Below are positions 28,055 through 35,790 of a DNA stretch of 64,000 nucleotides, one piece after another. The notes under the pieces are model-generated. The model was not told where the DNA came from and did no database searches. It saw only the letters and a list, made by a program, of their open reading frames with translations. This DNA is from Lentilactobacillus otakiensis DSM 19908 = JCM 15040. GTDB taxonomy: Bacteria; Bacillota; Bacilli; Lactobacillales; Lactobacillaceae. Location: NCBI RefSeq assembly GCF_001434145.1, contig NZ_AZED01000003.1, positions 1 to 64,000 on the forward strand, in the 5' to 3' direction. Both the position numbers and the translations under genes were made by a program. The stretch's first letter is position 1, and every line of letters starts with the position of its first letter.

Positions 28055-28372
28055 CTATCCACATTTTGGCTGTGGATAACTCTGTGGACAATCCACAAGG
28101 TTCTGTTATCCATTGGTAGAATAACGTTGAATAGTTATCCCCCGAAATCGCGAAGTTATCCACAGAAATTGTGGATAACTTTTTTTGTCATTAAAAAGGG
28201 GTTTGTTCGTCGTAACAAAGACTGATATAATAGGGTTTGCGGTGAAAGATTGCGAACACATGTTGTCCACAGTTCTGTGGATAACATTTTTGAGGCTTGA
28301 CAATTTTTAAAATAATGCGGGTCATCAAAAAATTGATTAGGTGCATAAACCTGTGGATAACTCTGTGGACAA
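28055..28372. other. Cluster of nine DnaA boxes
   Basis: Five perfect TTATCCACA boxes: 28071-28079 (-), 28156-28164 (+), 28170-28178 (-), 28276-28284 (-), 28352-28360 (-). Four boxes with one mismatch: 28055-28063 (+, CTATCCACA), 28083-28091 (-), 28263-28271 (+) and 28364-28372 (-), all three TTGTCCACA. The 21-base block TGTGGATAA-ctc-TGTGGACAA occurs twice, at 28071 and 28352. Boxes 28156/28170 and 28263/28276 form convergent pairs. This density is typical of a replication origin or a DnaA-titration locus. Confidence 0.85.
28203..28231 (+). promoter_or_regulatory. rlmH promoter inside the DnaA-box cluster
   Basis: TTGTTC (28203-28208), a 17 bp spacer and TATAAT (28226-28231). The transcript would run through four DnaA boxes before rlmH, so DnaA binding could influence it. 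Confidence 0.65.
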
Positions 28373-28431
28373 CTTGTTCATAAGCACCGTTTTTTACACA
28401 GGATCATCAAACTTTTGGAGGAAATTACATA

Positions 28432-28911
28432 GTGAATATCAAATTGGTCGTTGTTGGTAAACTCAAGGAAAAGTATTTTAAGCAGGGGATTGCGGAATAC
28501 GCAAAGCGATTGTCGCGTTTTTGCAAGTTTCAGATTGTGGAAGTTCCCGATGAGAAGGCACCCGAATCTCTCAGCCAAGCTGAAATGGATGAGGTGATGG
28601 ATAAAGAGGGTGCGCGAATCCTGGACAAAATAAAGGATCGCGAGTACGTGTATGCACTCGCAATCCTAGGTAAGGAGCGATCTTCAGAAGAGTTCGCGAA
28701 GGAGATTGCGGACTTGACCACTTATGGTCATTCCGATATTACCTTCGTGATTGGTGGTTCGCTGGGGCTGTCGAAGCACGTTCTCGATCGTGCCGATACC
28801 CAGATTTCATTTGGCAGATTCACCTTACCCCACCAGTTGATGAGATTGGTGTTGAGCGAGCAGATCTACCGGGCATTTATGATTAATGAGGGGAGTCCGT
28901 ATCATAAATGA
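28432..28911 (+). CDS. rlmH: 23S rRNA pseudouridine-1915 N3-methyltransferase RlmH
   Basis: SPOUT-fold methyltransferase acting on the 70S ribosome (orfX in staphylococci). 159 residues, family length, with the knot motifs [10 protein letters not shown] and [24 protein letters not shown] and the conserved C-terminal HK. Starts at GTG after GGAGG. The rlmH 3' end is the SCCmec integration site in staphylococci; no integrated element is seen here. Confidence 0.97.
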   Translation: MNIKLVVVGKLKEKYFKQGIAEYAKRLSRFCKFQIVEVPDEKAPESLSQAEMDEVMDKEGARILDKIKDREYVYALAILGKERSSEEFAKEIADLTTYGHSDITFVIGGSLGLSKHVLDRADTQISFGRFTLPHQLMRLVLSEQIYRAFMINEGSPYHK

Positions 28912-28987
28912 GGCTGTCTAACTAAACTTTGATGATTTTGTACATTGCGTGGTCCGTATTATGAAAGTAAATTTCAAACGCCTTTCT

Positions 28988-29017
28988 TTTACACCCCCAT
29001 CTCCGACCAGATATAAT
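28988..29017 (+). promoter_or_regulatory. Promoter of the SDR gene
   Basis: TTTACA (28988-28993), an 18 bp spacer and TATAAT (29012-29017). A cre-resembling GTAAGCGTTTTA follows but has three mismatches to the consensus. Confidence 0.55.
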
Positions 29018-29057
29018 GAGGTCGTAAGCGTTTTATGCAAGAAAGGGAGGCTTTTTC

Positions 29058-29825
29058 ATGACAGATCGTTTAAAGGATAAAGTAGCCATTATTACTGGTG
29101 CCGGTTCAGGAATGGGCGCCGCAATGGCCAAGTTGTTTACCGCTGAAGGTGCAAGCGTTGTTGCTGCAGATTTGAACAAGGATCGGGTTGATGAAGTCGT
29201 TGCTGATATTGCCAAAGATGGTGGCAAGGCTGTTGCCATTAAGACGGATGTTTCCGAGGAAGACGATATTCAGGCAATGTTCAAGCTCGCCAATGATGAG
29301 TTTGGCAAACTTGATATTGTCGTTAATAATGCCGGAATCATGGACAACATGGCGCCAGTTGGCAATTTGACCGATGAGATGTGGAAGAAAGTCTTTGCGG
29401 TCAACACAGACAGCGTGATGTATTCAACTCGTGCCGCAATCAAAGAATTCTTGCCGAAGAAGCAAGGAGTCATTTTGAACATTGCTTCCGTTGGTGGAAC
29501 AAATGGTGGCCGTGCCGGAGTCGCCTACACAGCTTCCAAGCATGCGGTTGTTGGTTTGACCAAGAACACCGCCTATATGTACCAAAATGATGGGATCCGA
29601 GTTAATGCGATCGCTCCTGGTGGGATCAAGACCAACATTGCTGAATCAATGGGTAAAAACGTTGATAAATTTGGCTTTGAGCGTCAATCCCAAGGGATGG
29701 GTGCCTCACCTGAACCCGGAACCGCAGAAGAAATCGCAAACACTGCCCTGTTCTTGGTTTCCGATGAAGCCCGTTATGTAAATGGTGCTGTATTGCCGGT
29801 AGATGGCGGTTGGACAGCTTATTAA
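29058..29825 (+). CDS. Short-chain dehydrogenase/reductase
   Basis: NAD(P)-dependent oxidoreductase of the classical SDR family, 255 residues. The coenzyme loop TGAGSGMG is at about 14-21, the NNAG motif near 90, and catalytic Tyr157 and Lys161 in YTASKHA. Asp at the end of strand 2 (AADLNKDR) favours NAD. Substrate unknown; relatives are annotated as 3-oxoacyl-ACP reductase, acetoin or alcohol dehydrogenases. GGGAGG ribosome site, own promoter and terminator. Confidence 0.9.
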   Translation: MTDRLKDKVAIITGAGSGMGAAMAKLFTAEGASVVAADLNKDRVDEVVADIAKDGGKAVAIKTDVSEEDDIQAMFKLANDEFGKLDIVVNNAGIMDNMAPVGNLTDEMWKKVFAVNTDSVMYSTRAAIKEFLPKKQGVILNIASVGGTNGGRAGVAYTASKHAVVGLTKNTAYMYQNDGIRVNAIAPGGIKTNIAESMGKNVDKFGFERQSQGMGASPEPGTAEEIANTALFLVSDEARYVNGAVLPVDGGWTAY

Positions 29826-29840
29826 AATTGATTTTGTTTG

Positions 29841-29868
29841 AAACCGTGGACTTGTTCCGCGGTTTTTT
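29841..29868 (+). terminator. SDR gene terminator
   Basis: Stem AACCGTGG / CCGCGGTT followed by six T. Confidence 0.88.
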
Positions 29869-29997
29869 GTCAAGAAAATTCAATTAAGAAACGTAGACCC
29901 ACCGTTGGTTAATCAGTTGGTTCAGGTTAAGTAGTGGTCATTTCCATGATTCAGTGCTAGTATTTTTGCAACAACAAATTTACGAGGAGTGATCGCC

Positions 29998-30756
29998 ATG
30001 GGCAAACATTATACAATTGGAATTCCCGCTGAAATCAGAGTTATTAAAAACTTGGATCGCAACACTGTCAACAACGACGAAGTTGCCGGCGTCATCAAAC
30101 ACGGCGGCATCCCCGTCCTCATCCCAACACGAAATCCAGAATTAATGGCACAATATGTGGATGTGATCGACGGTTTATTACTGCCAGGTGGACCGGACGT
30201 TGCCCCGAAGTTTTATGGGGAGGAACCGGTACCTAATTTAGGCGACACCGATGCGTTTTTGGACGCCAGTGAAATTGAACTGGTCAAACTGGCAGTCGCC
30301 AAGCACAAACCGATTTTTGGTATTTGTCGTGGGGTTCAGGTGTTAAACGTTGCCCTTGGCGGCACGCTTTACCAAGACCTATACAGTCAGCGCAATCGGC
30401 CAACTCTCCAGCACTACCAGAAAGCGCCGATGCCACAAGGTACCCACACGATTTCTGTGACGCCGGATTCTTACCTGGCCAAAATCATCGGGCGTGATGA
30501 CACGACTTTGGTTAACAGCCATCATCATGAGGCGGTCAAGGCAGTTTCTTCTCAGCTCAACATTTCTGCGCTTGCCAAAGACGGTGTGATTGAAGGCGTT
30601 GAAAGCAAGGAGGATGACTTGATTATCGGTGTTCAATGGCATCCTGAAGCCATGTTCCGGACCGACGAGAAGCAAGATGCATTATTTGCGGATTTTATGG
30701 CAAGGGTGGAAAAATTTGCGACGGCTAACGCTGAAGCAGACCTTTCCTCAAATTAA
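29998..30756 (+). CDS. Class I glutamine amidotransferase-like hydrolase (peptidase C26 family)
   Basis: 252-residue cytoplasmic hydrolase of the gamma-glutamyl-GABA hydrolase (PuuD) type. The nucleophile is Cys110 in GICRGVQ, with LLPGGPDV before it and the triad His/Glu in QWHPEAM. Start at ATG 29998 after ACGAGGAG; the GTG at 29989 overlaps that ribosome site. Relatives free GABA or short-chain glutamyl compounds. No polyamine genes adjoin, so the real substrate is unknown. Confidence 0.88.
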   Translation: MGKHYTIGIPAEIRVIKNLDRNTVNNDEVAGVIKHGGIPVLIPTRNPELMAQYVDVIDGLLLPGGPDVAPKFYGEEPVPNLGDTDAFLDASEIELVKLAVAKHKPIFGICRGVQVLNVALGGTLYQDLYSQRNRPTLQHYQKAPMPQGTHTISVTPDSYLAKIIGRDDTTLVNSHHHEAVKAVSSQLNISALAKDGVIEGVESKEDDLIIGVQWHPEAMFRTDEKQDALFADFMARVEKFATANAEADLSSN

Positions 30757-30768
30757 AGCAAATTAAAA

Positions 30769-30812
30769 AGGATCCGTTACAATTTGGATTGACCAAGTTG
30801 TGGCGAATCCTA
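30769..30812. terminator. Shared terminator between convergent genes
   Basis: Imperfect stem AGGATcCG / CGaATCCT enclosing a paired AATTTGG/CCAAGTT segment, with T runs on the two opposite flanks. Confidence 0.65.
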
Positions 30813-30817
30813 TTTTG

Positions 30818-31636
30818 TTAGTGGTCGTCACGATCATCATCTTCGTGGAGGCCGATGTAGTGGCCATCAAGGTAGCCACTGTCGTAATTGTCATCACGCC
30901 GGGGTTCATCCGGATCCTCAATCCAAATTCGTTTGGGATGCTTTCTGCGGTACCGGATGTGGAGGATAATCCAAATGACAATAAGGGCGAAAATGATTCG
31001 AAAAGTCAAATCGTCCCACGACATTCCAGGATTGATTTGCTCAGAATTTGAAAAATGTTTTTCAATGTGTCCAGCAATAACGTTAACAGTTTGCATTGTA
31101 TTTGAACCTGAGACTTCATTAAAATTTATCTGTTTGGTTAGGATGTAGTTTCGAATGTCGCCAATTGATTGAGTTACTGAGTATGATAATAATGGCATAA
31201 CATGATACTTAAGATTTGGATCAACAATAATCATATTTACTTGGTATTGGATAGTTTGTCTGGTTGGCCAATTTTCATCCTCATCATATTTGATGAATTT
31301 GTGAGTGAAGTAGCTTCCATCCCCGCTAGCATCATCATTTAAACTGTTTAATGAAAATCCAGAGTCTTCAATGGACTCATAATCTGGATAATCACCCTCA
31401 ATTTTTTTAGCAGGCACATTCGACGTGACCACCCATAATTGCTGCGGATTTTTGGCTTTCATCAAAGTACGGTTAATTTGTTTAATTTCATTAATCTGGT
31501 CATGGTTGAGTAGATGCAATTCATCAGAAATTACCGGTCGAACTTTTGGCGCAGCGTGGACTGGTTGGATACCAACAAAGACAAATAATAGCGTGAACAG
31601 TAGCGTATATATGGCGTGATGATGATGCGAGCCCAT
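30818..31636 (-). CDS. TPM-domain membrane-anchored protein, copy 1
   Basis: 272-residue exported protein. Signal peptide at about 10-30 ending in VHAA, then a TPM domain (VISDELHLLNHDQINEIKQINRTL, LWVVTSNV, NMIIVDPNLKYHVMPLLS), a membrane helix near 208-225 (IIFALIVIWIILHI), a basic stretch and an acidic Asp/His-rich tail with YDSGYLDGHYIG. The ATG at 31636 was chosen because GGGGG precedes it. TPM proteins have roles in membrane repair and phosphatase-like activity in other organisms; the role here is unknown. Paralogue of 34065-34910. Confidence 0.78.
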   Translation of the reverse strand: MGSHHHHAIYTLLFTLLFVFVGIQPVHAAPKVRPVISDELHLLNHDQINEIKQINRTLMKAKNPQQLWVVTSNVPAKKIEGDYPDYESIEDSGFSLNSLNDDASGDGSYFTHKFIKYDEDENWPTRQTIQYQVNMIIVDPNLKYHVMPLLSYSVTQSIGDIRNYILTKQINFNEVSGSNTMQTVNVIAGHIEKHFSNSEQINPGMSWDDLTFRIIFALIVIWIILHIRYRRKHPKRIWIEDPDEPRRDDNYDSGYLDGHYIGLHEDDDRDDH

Positions 31637-31801
31637 TGAAATTCCCCCTCGTGCATTTGATACGGTGAGTATATCATCATTATTTTGCAAGGTGTTGAAT
31701 GAAAGCGGTTAATTGTGTTTGGAGGGGCGAAGTGCTTTAAAATCAAGCTTTGGAAAGGTAAGATTGTTGGTAGAACTTATTAGGTTAGAGGAGGTAACAC
31801 C

Positions 31802-32470
31802 GTGCAACTAACCACTGCGAAAAATTATTTATTGTTAACCGAGAGAATCGGCAAGAAGCCCATGCTGCGGACGCGATTTACTGCTCAGGCTTATTTTGTC
31901 TTGGCAGCTTTGTTTGATTTGGTGGATCAAGGCATTCTGGGAATTGGGGATGCCATTTCAGTAAAAGACGAGCAAAAATTTGCCGAGTTACCGGACTACT
32001 TTGGTGTTTTCAAGTCAGAGCTGATTGATGAAATCAAACAGGGGCATGACCTGCAGAAGCAGTTGGAGATTATCACCAGCTGGGACATTGCCAACCAGAT
32101 TTATGACGGTGTTGGCGCGGAGTTGCTGGCTGATGGTTTGGTGGAAAAAAAGTCGGTTAAAACAAATTTGGATACGCATATTATCTATCTGCCAAAGGAT
32201 GCCGCCCGCAAGCAGGTTCGAGATTATTTGCAAAAGCAGATTGGCGCCGCAAAGATCAGCCAAGATGCCATTAGTTTAGTGATGATTTTAGAAGAGCTGG
32301 ACGCCTTGAAATGGGTATTCACCGACAAAGATGAACTCGCGAGTTTGACCGCAGAATTCCATCAGAAGGTTGATGGGGATGCATTTTACACAAAAGAAAA
32401 AGCCCTGGCCAAATTGGCGCAGGACATTATTACCAAGAAGAAGTTTTGGTTTGATTCTTGGTTGAGTTGA
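31802..32470 (+). CDS. GPP34-like protein, uncertain
   Basis: 222-residue soluble, mostly helical protein without signal or membrane segment. The start MQLTTAKNYLLLTERIGKKP and the LAALFDLVDQGIL helix resemble the GPP34 (Golgi phosphoprotein 3-like) family found in many bacteria, but I am not certain. Starts at GTG with an AGAGGAGG ribosome site. It is divergent from TPM copy 1 and ends in a good terminator. Function unknown. Confidence 0.6.
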   Translation: MQLTTAKNYLLLTERIGKKPMLRTRFTAQAYFVLAALFDLVDQGILGIGDAISVKDEQKFAELPDYFGVFKSELIDEIKQGHDLQKQLEIITSWDIANQIYDGVGAELLADGLVEKKSVKTNLDTHIIYLPKDAARKQVRDYLQKQIGAAKISQDAISLVMILEELDALKWVFTDKDELASLTAEFHQKVDGDAFYTKEKALAKLAQDIITKKKFWFDSWLS

Positions 32471-32491
32471 GAAAATTTTGTTTGGAATTGT

Positions 32492-32519
32492 GAGATCAGA
32501 TTGTTATCTGATCTTTTTT
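32492..32519 (+). terminator. Terminator after the GPP34-like gene
   Basis: Perfect stem AGATCAGAT / ATCTGATCT with a four-base loop and T run. Confidence 0.88.
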
Positions 32520-32538
32520 ACGATTTGTTACTTTGAGA

Positions 32539-32973
32539 TTAAATGAATCGGTATCCTCGAGGAATGTAATAGTGTTTGACTTTGGAATGGAACATGGCAA
32601 TTGTACCGTCTTGAATTAAGGCGGTATGATAGTGGCCGTTTACCTTAGCCTTGCCGAAGTGATAAGAATCGGTGGCAGCAACATGACCAGTCAGCTGAAA
32701 CGTCACTATTGTATGCCGATGACTTCGCCCGTAAACAACTGATAATTTACGACCTTTTAAGCTGTATCCTTGGCCTTCACTTGAGTATCGATATGAATGT
32801 CGGGTCACATGAATTTTCTCCCAAAATCCATAATCCTTGCTATAACCGTACCAAGTTCCCCGCATCGCCCGTGGCGTCGTGTGCGTGATCATGGCATTTG
32901 CTTGGTGTGGTGCGAAAAACAACATTCCAAATCCCAATGAAATTAACGCTAATCCTAGTTTAAAGTTCTTCAT
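32539..32973 (-). CDS. Small secreted protein with TPRAMRGTWY motif
   Basis: Unrecognised 144-residue secreted protein. Signal peptide of about 27 residues (LGLALISLGFGMLFFAPHQANA), then a mature part rich in His, Tyr, Arg and Gly with a predicted all-beta character. It begins with ITHTTPRAMRGTWYGYSK. The shorter protein at 33106-33480, divergently transcribed, begins its mature part the same way (RGTPKALRGNW). These are probably surface proteins of the lactobacilli that share this fold; their function is not known. GGGAGT ribosome site. Confidence 0.7.
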   Translation of the reverse strand: MKNFKLGLALISLGFGMLFFAPHQANAMITHTTPRAMRGTWYGYSKDYGFWEKIHVTRHSYRYSSEGQGYSLKGRKLSVVYGRSHRHTIVTFQLTGHVAATDSYHFGKAKVNGHYHTALIQDGTIAMFHSKVKHYYIPRGYRFI

Positions 32974-33105
32974 GAGTCATACTCCCTTCAAATATTTACG
33001 ATTTAATTATAGCCTTTTCATCTCGACTGGGATGCGAAGATTTTACGTACATTTTCTGAACTGGCAGTATAATTAATGTGTAAGAACACCGATAGGGAGG
33101 ATTTT

Positions 33106-33480
33106 ATGATGAAAGTAAAGGCCATTGCAACGACTGCAACACTTTTGATAGGCTTAGGGATCGGCTTAGTTTCTACAAGTTCATCTGCCAACGCTGCTAC
33201 TTGGCATCGGGGGACACCAAAGGCACTCCGTGGTAATTGGCGAGATAGTACTCACAAGGTCTGGTTCCACATTCGGAAATCTGAGATTGATATGTATAAT
33301 TCATACACGCCGGGGGGTAAATTTGGTCAGGGATATAACCGGTTGAAGTACAAGTATGTCGGTCATCATACATACAAATTCAAGATGTTTGATATGAAGT
33401 ATCAGCACTACACAACGGATACTTGGCGGTATGTGACTCATAATCGGTTGTATCATGGTGGGATGTTTTATAGGTATTAA
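33106..33480 (+). CDS. Small secreted protein with TPKALRGNW motif
   Basis: Unrecognised 124-residue secreted protein. Signal peptide ends near SANA; the mature part starts ATWHRGTPKALRGNW and is basic and aromatic-rich (KYKYVGHHTYKFKMF). Paralogous in layout to the divergent neighbour at 32539-32973. AGGGAGG lies five bases before the ATG at 33106; a second ATG at 33109 would also do. A TATAAT at 33068-33073 probably is its -10. Confidence 0.7.
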   Translation: MMKVKAIATTATLLIGLGIGLVSTSSSANAATWHRGTPKALRGNWRDSTHKVWFHIRKSEIDMYNSYTPGGKFGQGYNRLKYKYVGHHTYKFKMFDMKYQHYTTDTWRYVTHNRLYHGGMFYRY

Positions 33481-33531
33481 TTAAAGTGGCGAAACCATAT
33501 CATTCTGGTTTTGACTTCTTGATTATATGTG

Positions 33532-33561
33532 TTCGTCAATCCCTACCATGCATGTTATAAT
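33532..33561 (+). promoter_or_regulatory. Promoter of the antisense antitoxin RNA
   Basis: TTCGTC (33532-33537), an 18 bp spacer and a perfect TATAAT (33556-33561). Confidence 0.6.
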
Positions 33562-33567
33562 AATGAC

Positions 33568-33688
33568 AGAAAAAGAGAAGCTCTGGGTTAACAGAGCTTC
33601 TCCTTGCAGAGCCGCATAAGACGGTGACATATGAACAGGTTATAAAATAACCGCTAGCTGGTCAGAGCTAAGGCGGCTATTTTTTTTG
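33568..33688 (+). ncRNA. Putative antisense RNA antitoxin of the Hol-Tox type I system
   Basis: Inferred ~120-base RNA that runs against the toxin gene. It begins with hairpin GAGAAGCTCTG / CAGAGCTTCTC, which on the other strand, followed by five T, is the toxin mRNA terminator. It ends with stem CCGCTAGCT / AGCTAaGGCGG and eight T, overlapping the last codons of the toxin. This convergent, overlapping layout is that of Fst/par- and Hol-Tox-type systems. Boundaries are read from promoter and terminator only. Confidence 0.65.
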
Positions 33689-33781
33689 CTGATTTTTAAT
33701 CAACTCAACAACTAAGACAATCAGGTTAATGATCAACAGACCAGTCCCAATTGCTAGTTGTAAAGCGTCCGAAATGGACAC
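33677..33781 (-). CDS. Holin-like type I toxin (Hol-Tox family)
   Basis: 34-residue peptide from a GTG start with AGGAG eight bases upstream: MSISDALQLAIGTGLLIINL followed by IVLVVELIKNQQKK. One membrane helix and a Lys-rich C-terminus are the marks of the putative holin-like toxins of Firmicutes (SprA/TxpA/Fst-like). Such peptides damage the membrane when not repressed by an antisense RNA. The mRNA has a leader of about 100 bases. Confidence 0.85.
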   Translation of the reverse strand: MSISDALQLAIGTGLLIINLIVLVVELIKNQQKK

Positions 33782-33888
33782 TTAGGCTACTCCTTTCATT
33801 AGGATTTGTGAGCTTTATCGGTTTAACACCATAAGCACCACCCCTTTTTCAGGAAATAGCCACCGCCTTAACTTCTCTACGAAATATA

Positions 33889-33917
33889 ATTATACTAGAA
33901 AAGGCAAACTATGTGAA
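33889..33917 (-). promoter_or_regulatory. Toxin promoter
   Basis: On the minus strand TTCACA (33912-33917), a 17 bp spacer and TATAAT (33889-33894). The leader holds TAAGGCGGtggCTATTT (RC of 33854-33870), able to pair with AAATAGCCGCCTTA around the toxin stop codon. Confidence 0.75.
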
Positions 33918-34064
33918 TAGGGTGAGCACAAGGATAATCAGAAAATTATTGATTTATTCAAAAGAAGTAATATTTTCATTTCTCAATAACCACATAGTTA
34001 TTTCCCCACGATAGCGGTATTATTAAATCATATCCAATAAACTACTGAGGGGAGTTCTTTAGCC

Positions 34065-34910
34065 ATGATCGCGCGACACACTAATAGTAAGCTGATCCGC
34101 CCGATTTTACTTGTCATTTCGGTTATATTTGGCATGTTGATGTTGATCAAGCCCACATTCGCAGACTACGACATAACACCGGTAATTGACGATCAGTTGG
34201 GAATTCTTAGCGAGAGCCAAAAGCAGGCGATTACTGATGCTAACGAGCAACTGGCTTCCAAGCCTAATAAGCAGCAGATTTGGTTTATTTCGACTGATAT
34301 GAAAAATGATGATCTCAATAATGGCGATTATTATATGGATTGGGACTCCTTAAAAGAACTGGGGTTCAACTTTGCCAATCTGCAGCAGGAAGGCGTGGGT
34401 TTGCACGATGCTTTGGTTAGCAAGTACACTCATACTTCATACTCATCGGATGATTATGAAAGTGTCCAGAAAAATAATGACGCGACAAACAAGGTCAATA
34501 TTATCTTTGTCGATCCCAATTACAAATACTCGGTGCTGCCATTATTGTCCTCGATCGGGGAAATTGCAGATGGAACGCTCCACAGCTTTTTTCTGACGCA
34601 TCAATTCAATTACACGGATACCAGTGCGGATAACGTTATGAGCTCATTTAACCACCTGTACCATTTCACGAATAAATATGTTGCCATAAAAGATGTCGAA
34701 CCTGGGTTGGATTTTTCGCAGATGACGGCCATCGTTATTCTGGCGATCATTCTCTTGGGAATCTTCCTGTGGTTGCGTCATCGGCACAATTATCATGGTC
34801 CCAAACACACGAGTTTCTGGGACAGTGATGGTGACTCCAGCTACGACAATGGCTTTATTGATGGCTGGAATTATGGGGATAATGATGATAACGATACGTT
34901 TAAATATTGA
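34065..34910 (+). CDS. TPM-domain membrane-anchored protein, copy 2
   Basis: 281-residue exported protein with the same plan as 30818-31636: signal peptide (about 10-33, ending TFAD), TPM domain (VIDDQLGILSESQKQAITDANE, IWFIST, NIIFVDPNYKYSVLPLLS), a membrane helix near 222-240, and a tail with YDNGFIDGWNYG and acidic residues. Clear paralogue of copy 1 with conserved order of motifs. GAGGGGAG ribosome site. The substrate or partner is unknown. Confidence 0.78.
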   Translation: MIARHTNSKLIRPILLVISVIFGMLMLIKPTFADYDITPVIDDQLGILSESQKQAITDANEQLASKPNKQQIWFISTDMKNDDLNNGDYYMDWDSLKELGFNFANLQQEGVGLHDALVSKYTHTSYSSDDYESVQKNNDATNKVNIIFVDPNYKYSVLPLLSSIGEIADGTLHSFFLTHQFNYTDTSADNVMSSFNHLYHFTNKYVAIKDVEPGLDFSQMTAIVILAIILLGIFLWLRHRHNYHGPKHTSFWDSDGDSSYDNGFIDGWNYGDNDDNDTFKY

Positions 34911-34936
34911 GAATTTTTAATTATACATCCGTAATC

Positions 34937-34981
34937 AAGGTGCAGCTTCTACTAGTTGAATAGTGTGAGCTGTACCTTTTC
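34937..34981 (+). terminator. Terminator after TPM copy 2
   Basis: Stem AAGGTgCAGCT / AGCTGTACCTT followed by a short T run. Confidence 0.7.
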
Positions 34982-35031
34982 TTGTGATACTGTTAAAAAA
35001 CATTTGTAAACCATAAATGCAAAAGTCGTGA

Positions 35032-35062
35032 TATAATATAAATGAATACATCGTGAATACAT
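35032..35062 (+). promoter_or_regulatory. -10 and direct-repeat operator of the pemIK operon
   Basis: TATAAT at 35032-35037, followed by two copies of TGAATACAT at 35043-35051 and 35054-35062, one helical turn apart, covering the presumed transcription start. This is a good candidate for antitoxin autorepression. No clear -35 is visible. Confidence 0.55.
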
Positions 35063-35076
35063 TGGAGGGATAAGTT

Positions 35077-35289
35077 ATGAAAGTCAGAGAACAAGGCAAT
35101 TCGCTTGTGGTCACCGTCCCTAAAAAGTTTGGTATTAAGTCCGGTACCGAAGTGATTGCCGTAAAAGGAAAAGATGGTTCATTTACTTACATTCCCAAGA
35201 TGAAAAATCCGTTTACAGATGAAAATGTTCATTTTGAACACAACAGTGAAGAATTTGACGACCATACTACAGGACGGGAAGAAATATGA
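35077..35289 (+). CDS. pemI: PemI/MazE-family antitoxin
   Basis: 70-residue antitoxin: an N-terminal SpoVT/AbrB-like DNA-binding half (MKVREQGNSLVVTVPKKFG) and an acidic C-terminal tail (NPFTDENVHFEHNSEEFDD) that would wrap the toxin. GGAGGGA ribosome site. Overlaps the toxin start by four bases (ATGA), as usual for coupled toxin-antitoxin genes. Confidence 0.93.
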   Translation: MKVREQGNSLVVTVPKKFGIKSGTEVIAVKGKDGSFTYIPKMKNPFTDENVHFEHNSEEFDDHTTGREEI

Positions 35290-35675
35290 CAGAATTTGAG
35301 TACTCATATCATGGTTATACCCCTGAACAGGCTGATTTAATATGGGCAACTTTTGATCCACAAGAAGGTAGGGAAATTCAAAAGAGACGACCAGCATTAG
35401 TCGTGAGCTCAACTGAATACAATAAAAAAACTGGCTTCATTCAAATTTGTCCGATTACAAGTACAATCCGAAATCGCCCAGGTTTTTTTGATGTGCATGA
35501 GAAGAATGGAATCAATGGCCAAGTGAATGCCATTCAGATGAGATCAATTGATTTTCTTTCACCAAAGCGAAATATCGAAAAAATTGGCGAGCTACGCATG
35601 GATGTTTTTGGGGAAATTGCTCAATTTATTGTGTATATTTTTAATTTTGATAATATGATCGAATCAGGAGAGTAA
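35286..35675 (+). CDS. pemK: PemK/MazF-family endoribonuclease toxin
   Basis: 129-residue sequence-specific mRNA interferase. Family marks: PxxADLIWATFDPQEGREIQKRRPALVVSS, the QICPITS strand with the catalytic Thr/Ser, and GQVNAIQMRSIDF. All catalytic-region motifs are present, so the toxin is probably active. Preceded by pemI in the same operon. Confidence 0.93.
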   Translation: MTEFEYSYHGYTPEQADLIWATFDPQEGREIQKRRPALVVSSTEYNKKTGFIQICPITSTIRNRPGFFDVHEKNGINGQVNAIQMRSIDFLSPKRNIEKIGELRMDVFGEIAQFIVYIFNFDNMIESGE

Positions 35676-35790
35676 CTTATTTTTAGGATGTTAATAAGGC
35701 GTGATCTGGTTAGTAACTACCGAAGGATTGATGACTTAGTCTATTGATCATTTGTTGATAGTCCAGCTTGCCTATTTGGAGGATAATATT

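Noticed and set aside
28432-28911. Integrated element at rlmH (SCC type)
   Set aside because: rlmH is intact, followed by an ordinary promoter and SDR gene, with no recombinase or direct repeat seen.
29023-29034. cre site in the SDR promoter
   Set aside because: Three mismatches to TGWAANCGNTNWCA.
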